Under the pieces are notes generated by a model. It was not told where the DNA came from. It worked only from the letters and a program-made list of their open reading frames with translations, and did no database searches. Position numbers and translations under genes: made by a program. 64,000 nucleotides of DNA from assembly GCA_015183035.1 (NCBI GenBank), contig JACZZP010000002.1, positions 2,356,001 to 2,420,000 on the forward strand. The letters are read 5' to 3'. Of this stretch, positions 22,531 to 34,602 are shown one piece after another (position 1 is the first letter of the stretch; the number at the start of each line of letters is the position of its first letter). Origin of the DNA: Meloidogyne chitwoodi. Taxonomy: Eukaryota > Nematoda > Chromadorea > Rhabditida > Meloidogynidae.

Positions 22531-24612
22531 TTATCCATAAAATACTCCAGTAAATAATATTTCTTTTCCATTATTTTCATTTATTAATGAATAAAAGAAG
22601 GGATGATCTGCATTGAATTGAGGAGGAATTTTTTCAATAATAATAGCTCTAATTGTTGTAATTATTGCTGTAGCAGCAGCAGCTTCAGTTCCCTCTTCAT
22701 TAACCTGTAAAGAAGTAAAACCGGAAAAATATCAGTTGTGAAACAATGCTTTTTTCTTTAAACAAAAAACATAAACATATATTATACCAATGTTTTTCTA
22801 CTTTTTTTCAAGTTTTAATATTTAAATTATATTTCCTTACCTCAATAAATGCTTTTTGCACAACTTTGTCAATTTTCAAAGGCTGCTGCTTTGAAATTTT
22901 GGAGAAATTTGCTTTATTTCCAAAGGCTGTAACAAGGCCCATAGATTTTAAAATATCATTTAAATTATGGGTAGATTCAAGTTTAAATTTTGGAATTAAA
23001 ACCTTAAAATTAATAAAATTATGATTTTTATTTTTTAGCTCAGACTCTAATGTACCAAAATTTTTTCAAAAAATTTCTAAAAAATCCGTATTTTTTAAAA
23101 ATTACCTCAACTTTAGTTTCCTCCCCCATATTAAATAATTGCAAAATTTTTTCTCCGTTCAAATTTTCAATCATTTTTTGCAACCCAAATCGTTCTTTAG
23201 GTAATAAAAAGAACATGCTAATTTCTTCTTCTTTGTTTTCGGAATCTCCAGAATAAGACATTTTTAACATTTGAAGCTGTAAAAATAAAAATTAGGAAAA
23301 ATATAAAATTAATTATATTTTGTGGCACTGAACCGACCATTTTTTCAATTAAAAAATAAATATTTAATTTACCTCATTATTTTCAAAGTAAACAAAATTG
23401 CTTGTTTTGCTCATCATTTCAACCTTTTTTTAATTTTTTAAAAATATTTAAAAAATAAAAAAGAGAAAAACCTCTTTATTCTGGCCTTCATTAACATAAA
23501 AAACTGTTTTATGAGTATTAGATGAGTTAAACGTAGAAATCCATTTTCCTTTGAAATAAACAGCATTAACCAATACAAGACTTAAAAAAATAAAAATAAA
23601 TATTTTAAACTTTATATATTTTTTTAATTAAACTTGCCGAGTGTCAGCACTAAGTGAGTCAGAACTGATCAAATCTTTTATCTTTTCTTGTGTTGCTTTT
23701 TCCACAAAGTCATTTATAATCTTTAAAAATATTTTTTTTATTTATTTTTTGTAAATTAATTCAAAATTTTTTTAATAAATAAATTAATTAAATCTAATTG
23801 TGGCCAAATTAATTTAATTTTTTTTTGTAAAATTTCGATAAAATTAATGAGTGCCCTTGACTTAAATTAAACAAAAATATAAAATCTAATTCGTTTGTAG
23901 AGAATATAGGTCAATAATAAATAAATAAAAGAGATCTTTAGGTAAGATAAAAAGGTTTTAATTTATAATAATATATTTATTATATTAGAGAGCTTTTAAA
24001 TAATAAATTTGGTATAAATAATTATTTTATTTAAAAATAGTTAAAGTTCGTTAAAAAAGTATGTCATTATACAGAGAGTCTAATTTAAAATAATTTTTTG
24101 ATTTTTATTTTTTTACCTTTGCTGCCTCAACATTTTTAGCAAAATTTAATTGTTGAAATTGTCCTCCATAATTTGTTTTAATAAGATTTATAAAACTTTC
24201 CAAAATATTAAATCCATTTTGAACAAAAACTTTATTAGCTAAATCCAAAGTATAATTTCTTGATTTATTATTATTATAAGAATTAAGTAATTTTCCAAAA
24301 TAAGAATGTGTTGCTTCCTCTGGCAATCCTTTAACAAAAAAAAATAATTTTTTTAATTTTATATTTTGAAAAAAGATAAATAAATTAATTTATTAATTTA
24401 TTTATTTTATTACCGTCAGATAACAATTTTCCAAATTCTTCATTAGTTTCTCCATCTGCCCCAACATAAACCATTGCTAAAGCCATAGATAAAGAAAGAG
24501 GAGAAATAATTGTAGATTCTACATTTTTATTATTTTTATAAGCTACTTGAGAAAGTAAATTTATTGAAAAATCTGCTTGCGCTTTGACTATTGCCATATT
24601 ATTTTCTGACAT
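22531..24612 (-). CDS. Serpin (serine/cysteine protease inhibitor), with loop exon A
   Basis: Eight exons: 24414-24612, 24117-24328, 23638-23720, 23472-23580, 23373-23423, 23106-23276, 22841-23002 and 22531-22704, about 386 residues, normal for a serpin. Seen: 'STIISPLSLSMALAMVYVG', 'ADTRLVLVNAVYFKGKW', 'MFFLLPKERFG', 'VLIPKFKLEST', hinge 'VNEEGTEAAAATA', 'PPQFNADHPFFYSLI' and 'ILFTGVFYG'. Serpins trap proteases by inserting the cut loop. The Ala-rich hinge predicts an inhibitory type. No signal peptide is seen at MSENNM, so an intracellular product is likely. Exon 3 ends ACTCG before GCAAGT, a GC-AG intron that keeps the 'DTRLVLVN' frame. Further copies of the last exon lie downstream at 21911-22087, 21419-21541, 16480-16600, 16130-16294 and 15633-15794. 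Confidence 0.92.
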
Positions 24613-26052
24613 TTTTTAATATATTTATTGTAATAAATAAATTTTCTAAAAATAATTTAAATTTTATACGCTGTATTAGTAATAAAACTAATCAGAATTT
24701 ATAGAATTTACGTATAAATAAAAATCAGAATTTTCAGAATTTCTTTTAAAAAACAGAATTTTTTAAATTAAAAAAACAGAATTTTGTCAGAATTTTTTAA
24801 ATTAAAAAATCAGAATTTTTTTATTAAAAATCAGAATTTTGTCAGAATTTTTTAATTAAAAATCAGATTTTGTCAGAAATTTTTATTGAAAAACAGAATT
24901 TTTTAAATATAAAGCAAATAAGATAATAATAATTTTATTTTTAAGGTGATAGAAACTAAAAGTTCACAAAATTTCTATTTATAAAAAAACATTTCACTAT
25001 TATTTTGTTAATTTTTATAAAAATCTGAGAAAAATATTAAAAAATAAATTTGACAATTTTATGAGAATAAATAATTGGTAAAAATAAATGTATCAATAAA
25101 TAATAATAATAATCGGCCGCCTTTTTGATGACTAATTCTCAGTTGTATGAATGCGTAAATATTTTATTTTTCGGTTGTTTACATGGTAATTTTTTTTTTG
25201 ATTATTATTACTAATACAAAGTATTTTGAACAAAAATGTATTTTTAATTAAAATCAGAATTTTCTCAGAATTTTTTAAATAAAAAATCAGAATTTTTTTA
25301 TTAAAAATTAGAATGTTTAATATAAAATCAGAATATTTTCAGAATTTTTGAAGTAGAAATAATCAGAAGAAGAAAAGAAATAATCAGAATTAATATCAGA
25401 ATTTTATTAAGTATACAACAAATTAATCAAAAAATAACAATAAGAGTTTATTTAAAATTTCAGAATATTTATATAAATAAAAAATTCAGAATTTTGTTAA
25501 AATCAAAGATAAGAATACCTAAACATATTTCAGAACATCATCTGAACAAATTTATTTTTTTTAATTTATTTATTACAAAAAAATGTTTATATAAATAAGC
25601 TAAAATATACTTGTCTCTTTAATGTAAATAAAAATAACAGCTGTTTTCATATAAATTTTATTTTTTTATTTTTTATGAATATTTTTTTTATTAAATAAAT
25701 TTATTTAATATTTATGTTTATCAAATTTTATGAAAATAAAAATTTTAAATATTTTTTTAAATTTTTTATATAAATAATTTAATATGAAAAGAATGGAATA
25801 ATGTGACAAAATGGCCAATTTTTTGAAATGTGACTAAATGTAATTATTTAACGAATAATTTTTGCATTTATTTTTTTGTACTAATTTTTGTGTTTTGTTA
25901 TTAGAATTGACTTGAAAATTCACATTTTTAAAGCAGCTGCATAAGTATTAGAAAAAATTATTTTTTAGCAATTTAGCTTTTATACTCACATTAAAAATTA
26001 ATTTTAATTATTTATTAAATTTATTTCTTTTTAAAAAATTTAAATAAAAATA
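24613..26052. other. Spacer rich in TCAGAATT repeats
   Basis: Divergent promoters of the serpin and lipase genes should lie here. About 24680-24910 and 25250-25500 are made of AATCAGAATTTTTT units. No gene is seen. Confidence 0.6.
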
Positions 26053-28107
26053 ATGTTTAATGGTTATTATTCATTGGTTCCACTTATTTCTTTAAATTTT
26101 AAATTTATTATTATTTTCAATTTAATAAATGCAAAAAATTTATTAAAGGAAGAGAAAAATTATTTTTTAGCAAAAAATCATTTAGTAAAAATTGTGAATA
26201 GTAAAGTTAGGAGTGATGATCAAAGTTTGATTTCTGTATGTTTTTTTTAATTTTTTGGAATAAATTGAAATAATTAAAATTTTCTTTTAATTTATATTTT
26301 GGAAAGAAATTTCAAAAAAATTTTAATCATAAAATTTTTTTAAAACGGACAGTAAATAAATTGGACGTTTTGATGCGGACTTAAATTATAAAAATAAAAA
26401 TAAAATTTTTTTTTATTTTTATAGATCAAAAGAATTCCTTATGATGAATTATTTGTTAGTTCAAAAATTTTTAGAATGGCTGCAGCTGCTTATGGATCTG
26501 TTAGTAATTTTGCTAGTTGCCTTCAAACAATAACTGGCAGTTATTCAGTAATTAAAATATTTTTTTTAAATTATAAAAATATAATATTTAAAGATTTTTA
26601 TATTTTTAAAGGTCTTTTTTGATATGCAAGTGCCTTGTTTTACAAATGAAAATTGTACTGGCTTTTTGGCTTATTCTATAGCGAACAAAGCACTTATACT
26701 TTCTTTTGGGTGTTATTAATTAAATATTATTTTAAATATTATATTTTTAGCACTTCTAAAGATGCTTATAAACAATTATTAAATGATTCAGCTGAATCTA
26801 GTTTTTATAAACGCCGTAAATCACCGTTGGGGTATGGCAGTGGATTGGTGAATTTTTTGATTTTTAAGAGTTAAAATTTCTTAGTTACTTTAATAAAAAT
26901 TTTCCTTTATGTTCCTTCCAGACTACTCTTATGTTCCTTTCAGCCTACACTTATGTTCCTTTCATACCCTTATGTTCCTCACAGCCTACTCTTATGTTCC
27001 TTTCAACCTACCCTTATGTTCCTTCCAGCCTACTCTTATGTTCCTTCCAGCCTACTCTTATGTTCCTTTCAGCCTACCCTTATGTTACTTTCAGCCTACC
27101 CTTATGTTCCTTTCAGCTTACCCTTATGTTCCTTTCAGCCTATCTTTATGTTCCTTCCAGCCAATAACTGTTTTTTCTCACTTAAAACTATTCAAAAAAT
27201 AATTTTTCCAAAAAGTTGTTAGGTTTCTGATAATCTCTTTTCTATATATTACCAAATGCAAAAGGCCGGAATAATACAAAAAACACATAATTTGATTAAA
27301 TTTTTTGATGGATATGAACTTTGGGTAATTTTTTAAAAATTTTATAAAATTTTAATTTTTATAAAAGATAACAGGTCATTCAATTGGAGGTGCTATCGCA
27401 TCAATTGCAGCGGCTAAAATAGCTAGTGATAACGTGATAGATGCAAAATTAGTTAAAGTTGTTACTTTTGGTCAGCCAAGAGTGGGGAATAAGGCTTGGG
27501 CTGCAGCAATCGAAAATGCAGTTAGAAAATTTTCTTTAAATAATAAATTTTATTTAAAAATATAAATTTTTTCTTTTATTTGCCATACTACACTTATCGA
27601 GTGGTAAATGAACGCGATATTATTGCTACATTGCCTTCTCATTCATTTTTGTATTATACTCATTTTAGAATGGAGGTATTATATTAATTATTTTAATTTT
27701 CTAATGTTACGGCTTACTCTTATGTTCCTCCCAGCCTACTCTTATGTTCCTTCCAGCCTACTCTTATGTTCCTCTCAGCCTACTATTATGTTCCTTTCAT
27801 GTTACTCTTTTTTTCTGTAATTACAGCTTACTCCTGTTTCTCTTAGCTCTCAATTAATAAAAAATATTTTTTTTATTTAACAGATATTATATTTTGCCAA
27901 TAATTCCTCTATTTCAAATTCCACTACAATTCTTGAAAATTATAAAGTTTGTACTTCAGGAGAGGACAGACATTGTCAAAATACTGACAAGTACCTATTT
28001 ATTTTTTTTTAATTAAATAAAATTTAAGTATTTTTAACATTACTGATCATATTAATTATTATGGAACAAATGTTGCTGAATTTGGATTGAATGGATGCAG
28101 AGGATAA
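26053..28107 (+). CDS. Class 3 (fungal-type) lipase, secreted
   Basis: Exons 26053-26235, 26425-26547, 26612-26709, 26751-26847, 27223-27324, 27368-27520, about 27582-27675, 27884-27990 and 28029-28107. Family marks: 'RMAAAAYGS', 'GFLAYSIANKALILSFGTS', 'ITGHSIGGAIASIAAAKIA' with the nucleophile Ser in GHSIG, 'VVTFGQPRVGNKAW', 'YRVVNERDIIATLP' (Asp) and 'ITDHINYYG' (His). The triad is complete, so a triacylglycerol hydrolase is likely. The N-terminus is hydrophobic, fitting a signal peptide. The exon starting 'PYYTYRVV' lacks an AG just before it (TTTATTTG instead), so this copy may splice abnormally. Two introns hold a TTATGTTCCTTTCAGCCTAC repeat. Confidence 0.85.
26905..27165. repeat. About 21-bp repeat array in lipase intron 4
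   Basis: About a dozen copies of TTATGTTCCTTTCAGCCTAC with small changes. Each contains CCTTTCAG or CCTTCCAG, a perfect-looking splice acceptor. A smaller array of the same unit lies at 27705-27805 in a later intron of the same gene. Confidence 0.9.
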
Positions 28108-28925
28108 TTGACTTGATAATTATTATAAAATTTGCAGTATTAATATATAGCATTATTTTTCTAAAAAATTTATTTTGTAGATGAATAAGTTTTTTTAAAA
28201 ATATTTATTATTTATTTAATTAACCTTTAAAATAAATCGTCTCTTAATCATTTTTATGAATTAATGATTTTTAAAAATGTCAATTCAGAAGAAAATAATT
28301 TTGATTCATGTTTTACAATCATACATTAAATATATTTTATTATATATTTAAAAAAAAGAATTTGCTCCATTTTCATTTCATTCAACATTTCTTCTTATAA
28401 ATATCTTTAACATTTTTAAAATGACATAAAAAATATTTCTGAAAATTAAAGAAAGTTCCGAAATATCAGAATTAAATGTTTCCGTAAAATCAGAATTAAA
28501 TGTTTAGGTAAAATCAGAATTAATTGTTTCCGGATTATCTGAATTAAATATTTTCGGAATATCTGTATTAATTGTTTCCGGAATATCAGAATTAAATATT
28601 TCCAGAATATCAGCATTAATTATTTCCGGAATATCGGAATTAAATATTTCCGGAATATAAGTATTTATTGTTTCCGGAATATCAGAAGTAATTTTTTCCG
28701 TAAAATCAGAATTTATTGTTTCCGTATATCAGAATTAATTATTTCGGTAAAATCAGAATTAATTGTTCCCGTAAAATCAAAATTGTTTCCGTAAAATCAG
28801 AATTAATTGTTTACGGAATATCAGAATTAACGTTAAATATGGGTAAATAAAATAAATATAGAATAAGTTATCAATTTTGAAAATTAATTTTCAAATCAAG
28901 GTTTCAATTAATTATTTCAAATAAA
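28108..28925. other. Spacer with TCAGAATT/TTTCCGGAATA array
   Basis: About 28440-28830 is a degenerate array of GGAATATCAGAATTAATTGT units (about 24 bp). Outside it nothing coding is seen. Confidence 0.7.
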
Positions 28926-29585
28926 ATGAAAATAAATAATTTAATTCTTCTAACGGCAATTAGCATTTCTGTTATGTTTCTCACTGATCAGGTATATAAA
29001 TATAATTTTAAAAACTTTAAGGATTTAGTGTAGAGGTTTGAAATTAAAATATTCGAAAAAAAATTAAATTTAGGCAAATGGATATTGTTGTTTTGATTTC
29101 CGTCAAGGATGCAATATTTTTGGGTGTAATTGTGATTGTGAGGGATGCAGTAGATGTAATTTTATTTTATAATTATTTATTTTAAATATTAAAAATAAAA
29201 AATGTTAAAGTGGAGGATAGGATCTGTTGTGTAGCAGAAAAGGCAGGCGTTGGAGGCTGTTCAAATAGGAAGAGACGTAGCGCATTTAATAAAAAAGTAA
29301 ACTTTATTTTATATTTTAAAATTAATTTAAATAATATGCTAATTAATATTTAATTTTAATAATTAATTATTAAAATTAATTTAAATGATGGAATTTCGAA
29401 TTTTTTTTTTATCAAAATTCCTAAAATAATTTGTACATTTTTATTAATTAAATTTAAAATCAAAATTTCTAAAAATAAATTAATTTAAAATTTTTCAGTT
29501 CAAAAAAGTATTTGGTAGTAAATATGATAACATATTCGAAGAACTACTAAATGAGGATGAAATAATGATGATACTTGAAGAGTAA
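28926..29585 (+). CDS. Small secreted Cys-rich protein A
   Basis: Exons 28926-28991, 29074-29149, 29211-29296 and 29499-29585 give about 104 residues. Exon 1 is a whole signal peptide ('MKINNLILLTAISISVMFLT'). The mature part has 'ANGYCCFDF', 'GCNIFGCNCDCEGC', 'ICCVAEKAGVGGCSN', then a basic 'RKRR' site that could be cut by a furin-like protease, and an acidic tail ending 'MMILEE'. A paralogue with the same exon layout lies at 33021-33355, on the other side of UGT copy 2. No known family recognised; a secreted peptide or effector-like role is only a guess. Confidence 0.72.
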
Positions 29586-29956
29586 ATTAAAAATATTTTG
29601 AAAGAGAAAAAAACAATTCATAAAAAATAGATTATTTTACATTTTCTTTTGCGGACACAATTTAGGAATAAAATTTAATTTTTTTAAAGCATACATCACT
29701 TAATAAACAGAAAATAAATATAAAATTTATTCTTAAATTGTGTTCTTAATAATAATAAAAAAGATTAAATATTCTATTTTATAATTTAATGTAATTAAAA
29801 AATTTTTTCTATTTATATTGACGTCATTTTTAAACAAATTAATTGATAACGTAACAAATAATAAAGGTAATATATGTTCTATTTTTAAAATAAAAAATTC
29901 ACTCTCATATTAAAAAAATTACCTAAAAATTAAAATTAAATTAATTTAAATTAAAA
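29586..29956. other. Short spacer before UGT copy 2
   Basis: AT-rich, no coding signal. It should hold the 3' end of the Cys-rich gene and the UGT promoter. Confidence 0.4.
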
Positions 29957-32436
29957 ATGAATATTTATTATTTACTTATGTTTCTGTTTTCCTTGTTAAT
30001 TTCAATAAATTTTGCTAACTCGCAACATAATTCCAATAATTCAAACAAAATAAAACGGCCACTCAAAATACTTGTTTATTCTCCTTCACTAAGTTGGAGT
30101 CATGCACAATTTTTAGGAAGAATTGCAGATACTTTAGTAGAGGCTGGGCATGAAGTGGTTAGTTTAAGATTGTAAATACCTAATTAAAATAAATTGTAAA
30201 TAATTTGTGAAACAAATTAAGTCTAATTTTAAATAAACTTAAAATGTCTGAAATAATTTTAAAATCTTGTTGTAAACAAGTTTATTAAATAGTAATTGTA
30301 ATTGTAAAATGTTTTTTAAAAAAGTTTTAAGATGTAACTTGTTTTACATTTGAAGTTTTGTGAAAAAGGAAGTCGTAACTTGTTTTACAATGTAAAAAAA
30401 GTTGTTTTAATATAATAAATTTATTTTTAACTATTTCAGCATTTTCTCAAATACATTATGGAACCTGATTTGAAAGAAAAAAACGAAACAAAAAGAGTAA
30501 ATCAAGCTTTTAAATATATTATTGAACCAAATCCAGAGAGCATTGTTATTTTGGATGTTAAGAAACAAAATTTAACTCACTCTTTTAATCAAAAAAGGCC
30601 CTTTTTGCCTTTATTTAATCATCCAATTTATCAATTTGCACCAATGTTTATTCCGGCATGTAAAGGTTTTTTAAGTTATTTTTAATTAATTAATTTTTTA
30701 ATATTCTAGAAACAATAAATAAACGTAATTTACTCCAAAAATTAACAAACGAACATTTTGATGTTGGAATAGGAGAAATGTATGATTATTGTGCTGCTGC
30801 TTTGTTCCATAAAATTGGTGTACGTACACCATTGACTGTTTTTGCCACCAATTTATTGCAATGGCAAGCAAGAAAATTTGATATTCCTACTTTTGCAAGT
30901 TTTGTTCCAAGTATTCATTTTTAATTAAATTATTAAATATTTTTATTTTACTTTAAGATGCATTCGCACCAATGCTAGGACTAGAATCATCATTTATTAC
31001 TCGACTTGTCAATTTTTATAATGAATTTTACAATTGGATTTGGATGGATGACCATATTTTACGCTTACAAGTCTTTTATTTTTTTAAATAATTTTTAAAA
31101 AAAATTGACAATAAAATTTTTTTAATTATTATAGGACCCAGTCATCCGTAAAGAATTTGGTGCAGATTTTCCTGATTTGAAAGAACTTGTTAAAAAATCA
31201 TCTTTAGTATTTAGTAACACGTACCCAATCTTAGATATGCCTAGACCTATTACAAACAAAATTGTTTATATTGGGGGAATTGTTGATGATTTGGATAATT
31301 CGGACAGTAAGAAACTTGAACCAGTATGTACACAATAATAAAAACGCAATTAATTTTTTTTAGAAATTTAAAAATTTACTAGACGAGGCAACGGAAGGCG
31401 CAGTTCTTTTTTCTTTTGGTTCTATAACTGATACATCTAAACTTAATAATTATATGATTGAAACAATTCTTCGTGCCTTTAAACATTTTTCAAAAATTCA
31501 ATTCATTTGGAAATTGGATAAGGAAACAATAAAAAATATATCAAACTTGCTTCAATCTATACCAAATGTACACACTTTCGAATGGATTCGTCAACCTGCA
31601 ATTTTAGGTAATATTTATTCAATATTTAATTAAATCTAATTTATAAATTAAATCTATTATACATATGTATTTTTAAACTTTAAGTTTATTTTTTTCAATT
31701 TTATTTTTACGATTTTAATTCAAGTTTGTTTTTTAATCATAATTCAAGTTTATTTTTTAATTGTAATTCAAGTTTATCTTTTAATTGTATTTCAAGTTTA
31801 TTTTCTAATTATATTCCAAGTTTATTTCTTTAGCTCATCCCAACCTTAAAATATTTATCACACATTGTGGTCAAAACAGTCTAACAGAGTCTTTACGTTC
31901 TGGTATTCCAATTATTGGAGTCCCACTTTTTGCCGACCAATTTCACAATTCTGATCTTGCACAACACCTTGGTGCTGGATTACAAATTGAAGTTAATAAT
32001 TTGAATGGACCAAATGCTGAACAATTACTAATAGAAGCTATAGAAAGCGTAATTAATATTTTCTAGTTTTAATTTTTGTTTTTAGATACTCAAAAATCCC
32101 TCATTTCATCAAAAAGCTCAAATAATATCAAAAAAGATGCGATTAACTCCATTCAGCCCAAAAGAAAGGCTTGTAAAATGGGTAGAATATGCCGCAGAAT
32201 TTGATGACTTAAAAGAATTTGATTTACCTGGGGATAAAGAAATGAATTGGTTTTTTTATTATTCAATTGATGTTATCCTTTTCACTAATATTGTTACAAT
32301 AATTTCAACTTGGCTTATCATTAAATTCACAAATTGGCTTTTAATTCGGCTAATTGAATTATTAATGTGGTTATTATCTACGATCAAAAATTTGCAAATA
32401 AAAAAAATTGAAAGTGAATTAAGGAAGAATAAGTGA
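29957..32436 (+). CDS. UDP-glucuronosyltransferase, complete
   Basis: Eight exons (29957-30157, 30440-30665, 30710-30910, 30958-31070, 31135-31323, 31364-31607, 31834-32048, 32086-32436) give about 579 residues, slightly long for a UGT. A signal peptide opens it. The acceptor half has 'LKILVYSPSLSWSHAQFLG' and 'EHFDVGIGEMYDYCAAALF'; the donor half has 'VLFSFGSITDTSKL', 'EWIRQPAIL' and the UGT signature 'FITHCGQNSLTESLRSG' with 'PIIGVPLFADQFHN'. The C-terminus has one long TM segment around 'VILFTNIVTIISTWLIIKF' and a basic tail ending near 'RKNK'. So it is a lumenal ER enzyme conjugating small lipophiles. Intron 6 carries the AATTCAAGTTTATTTTT repeat. Substrate unknown. Confidence 0.93.
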
Positions 32437-33020
32437 TATTTATAATTTTAATTGTTAAAGATATTTTACTAGCGAATAAAATATGTTTTATTTTTCAAAA
32501 TTATTTGATTAAACTATAAAAATTAAACCTTTAATTTACAATTGTATAAACTTTAATTTACAATTATAAAAATTAAACCTTTAATTTACAATTGTATAAA
32601 CTTTAATTTACAATTATAAAAATTAAACCTTTAATTTACAACAATTACAAAAATAAACTTTAATCTGATATGCCGATAAAAATCAATTCTATTGAAATAA
32701 CATATGACTCTACCCCACTTCTTTTAAACCTTAAGCATTTGTTCATCAATATTAAACAAAACAACAATATTGTTGAAAATAACAAATAAAAGCTTTATAA
32801 ATAACAAGCCATCAAAGTTTATAAATGAGAGATTTTGCTTATTTATTTATTTTTGAATCGGATCCAAGTTTTTCTTTTTTTAATGAATTTAAACATTAAT
32901 ATTGATATTTAATTATTAATTTTATTTTTTATAACCCGTAAAATTACTAACTGGTGGAAAATAATAATTTCATTTTCTTCTTAAAAATTAATAAAAATAA
33001 TCTTTTTTATAAATAATAAA
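32437..33020. other. Spacer with about 55-bp tandem repeat
   Basis: About 32510-32660 holds three copies of a unit built from AAAATTAAACCTTTAATTTA and CAATTGTATAAACTTTAATT. No gene is seen. Confidence 0.6.
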
Positions 33021-33355
33021 ATGAAAATTCATTTCTTATTTATTTTATTATTATTCACCATTGTTGTTTTGTTTAAAATTGATCAGGTTATTTATGTATT
33101 TTAAAAATTTAAAATATATTTATAGGCAAATGGATATTGCTGTAAAGTTGATGCTTTTTTTATGGGTCATCCTCCACATTGCAATTTTTTAGGATGTAAT
33201 TGTGATTGTGATAAGTGCCAAAATGGTAAATTAAAAATAATATTTAAAAAAAATATAATTTTTAAGCATTGGACAAAGGATGCTGTTTGGCAGAAAAGAC
33301 AGGTGTAGGAGTGTGTTCTAACAAGCGGAAGCGTAGCTTAATGAAAAAGATGTAA
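33021..33355 (+). CDS. Small secreted Cys-rich protein B, shortened paralogue
   Basis: Exons 33021-33086, 33126-33225 and 33267-33355 mirror the paralogue at 28926-29585. Signal peptide 'MKIHFLFILLLFTIVVLF', then 'ANGYCCKVDAF', 'CNFLGCNCDCDKC', 'KGCCLAEKTGVGVCSN' and the basic site 'KRKRS'. In the paralogue the third exon ends at a phase-0 donor. Here two extra bases (AT) precede GTAAAT, so the frame meets TAA at once ('MKKM' stop). The old fourth exon is still recognisable at 33418-33474 ('LKSMFGEEYEKLMKK') but out of phase. The acidic tail is therefore probably lost. Confidence 0.68.
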
Positions 33356-33417
33356 ATTTATTTTTTTAATAAAAAAATTAAAAAACAAATAGGTATGTAT
33401 TTAAAAATATATTTCAG

Positions 33418-33474
33418 TTAAAATCAATGTTTGGTGAAGAATATGAGAAATTAATGAAGAAAAATGAAAATTAA
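33418..33474 (+). pseudogene. Orphaned last exon of Cys-rich protein B
   Basis: After an acceptor CAG it reads 'LKSMFGEEYEKLMKKNEN' and a stop, homologous to 'FKKVFGSKYDN' in the paralogue. It cannot be joined in frame to the preceding exon. Confidence 0.5.
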
Positions 33475-33932
33475 TAAATAAAAATAGTTAAAAGATTAAT
33501 TCAATATTTTTTTTAATATTTTCCAGAATAAAAATTTTATTAAAAATTGTAAAAATGTCTGAATGATATAACCTTTTTATTTAGATAAAAAAAGTAAAAA
33601 ACAGATTAAAAAATCTAATTATTTTATTTTAATTAAAATAGTTTTTAAATAACTGCTTCACTTGCCTTAAAGTTGGCGTTTTGTTTATTTTATTTTTCTT
33701 TTCTTCTTTTTTGTCTCTCTTATTTTCACATATTCCTTCTTTAATTGAGTATTTTCTTAAAATATTTTGGAACTTATTTCTTGGATAAATTAGACATTTC
33801 CTGTATTTTTAGCTTGTTTATATTTAATTTTTATTTATAAAATTGTTCTTAAAAGTTTAACTTTTTAATTTTATACTTTATCTATATATATTTTTTCTTT
33901 AAATTTAATTTACTTCAAAAATCAATTTCTTC
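33475..33932. other. Spacer
   Basis: AT-rich, no feature seen. Confidence 0.4.
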
Positions 33933-34372
33933 ATGGCTGCAGGGAATAAAATAGTTTACAAGGTTTATATTATCTAACAAATATTTTTATTTATTATTTT
34001 AAGTATACTCCTCGAATTTATCGACTTTTGGACCGTGCTGTTGAATTTAGGCAAACAAAATATGGCGGTCCAATTTTGTATACTCCTGCCTATGTTTTGA
34101 CTGCTCTTACTGCTGTGATTTGTTTTAAGGTTTTTTTTATTCTATTTTAAGGTTTCTATCGTTGAGCTGAAAATTACTTATACTCAGTCTTATAATCAGA
34201 AAAAATTAAAGTCAATTTTTCTTTTATTAACATTTTTTTTATTTTTTTTTGATTCTGGGTGTGGGGATTCAAACGACTTAGAAATGGTATACGAAAATCT
34301 TTTGAATTTTCTTTCGTGTTTCTAATATATTTTTTTATTTCTTAGGATTGGATGAATGCAAAGAAGCATTAG
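33933..34372 (+). CDS. Small protein, tandem copy 1
   Basis: Exons 33933-33962, 34004-34129 and 34346-34372 encode about 60 residues: 'MAAGNKIVYK', 'YTPRIYRLLDRAVEFRQ', 'KYGGPILYTPAYVLTALTAV' and 'DWMNAKKH'. One hydrophobic stretch near the C-terminus could cross a membrane. The paralogue at 34603-35094 shares the start 'MAAxN', the 'YTP' motif, the hydrophobic part and a final exon beginning DW. Size and layout recall small accessory subunits of mitochondrial complexes, but I cannot assign it. Confidence 0.6.
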
Positions 34373-34602
34373 CAACATATTTATGTCTTTTAATTTGGTT
34401 TATTTTAGTATTATAGATTAAAAATGTGTTTTATTTTTTTATAAATATTTTTATTAAAATTTAATTGTCAAATCAATTTGATATTTTTATAATTGAATTT
34501 TTATATTCATTTATTTTTTCCGAATTTTTTTAATTTTTCTTATTTTTTTTAGTTTTATTATTTAGACTTGCATAATTTTATAATTTTTGAGCAAATCCTT
34601 TC

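Noticed and set aside
26909..27222. Three overlapping open frames of about 80-97 codons, all repetitive
   Set aside because: They come from the 21-bp intron repeat of the lipase gene, which lacks stops in several frames.
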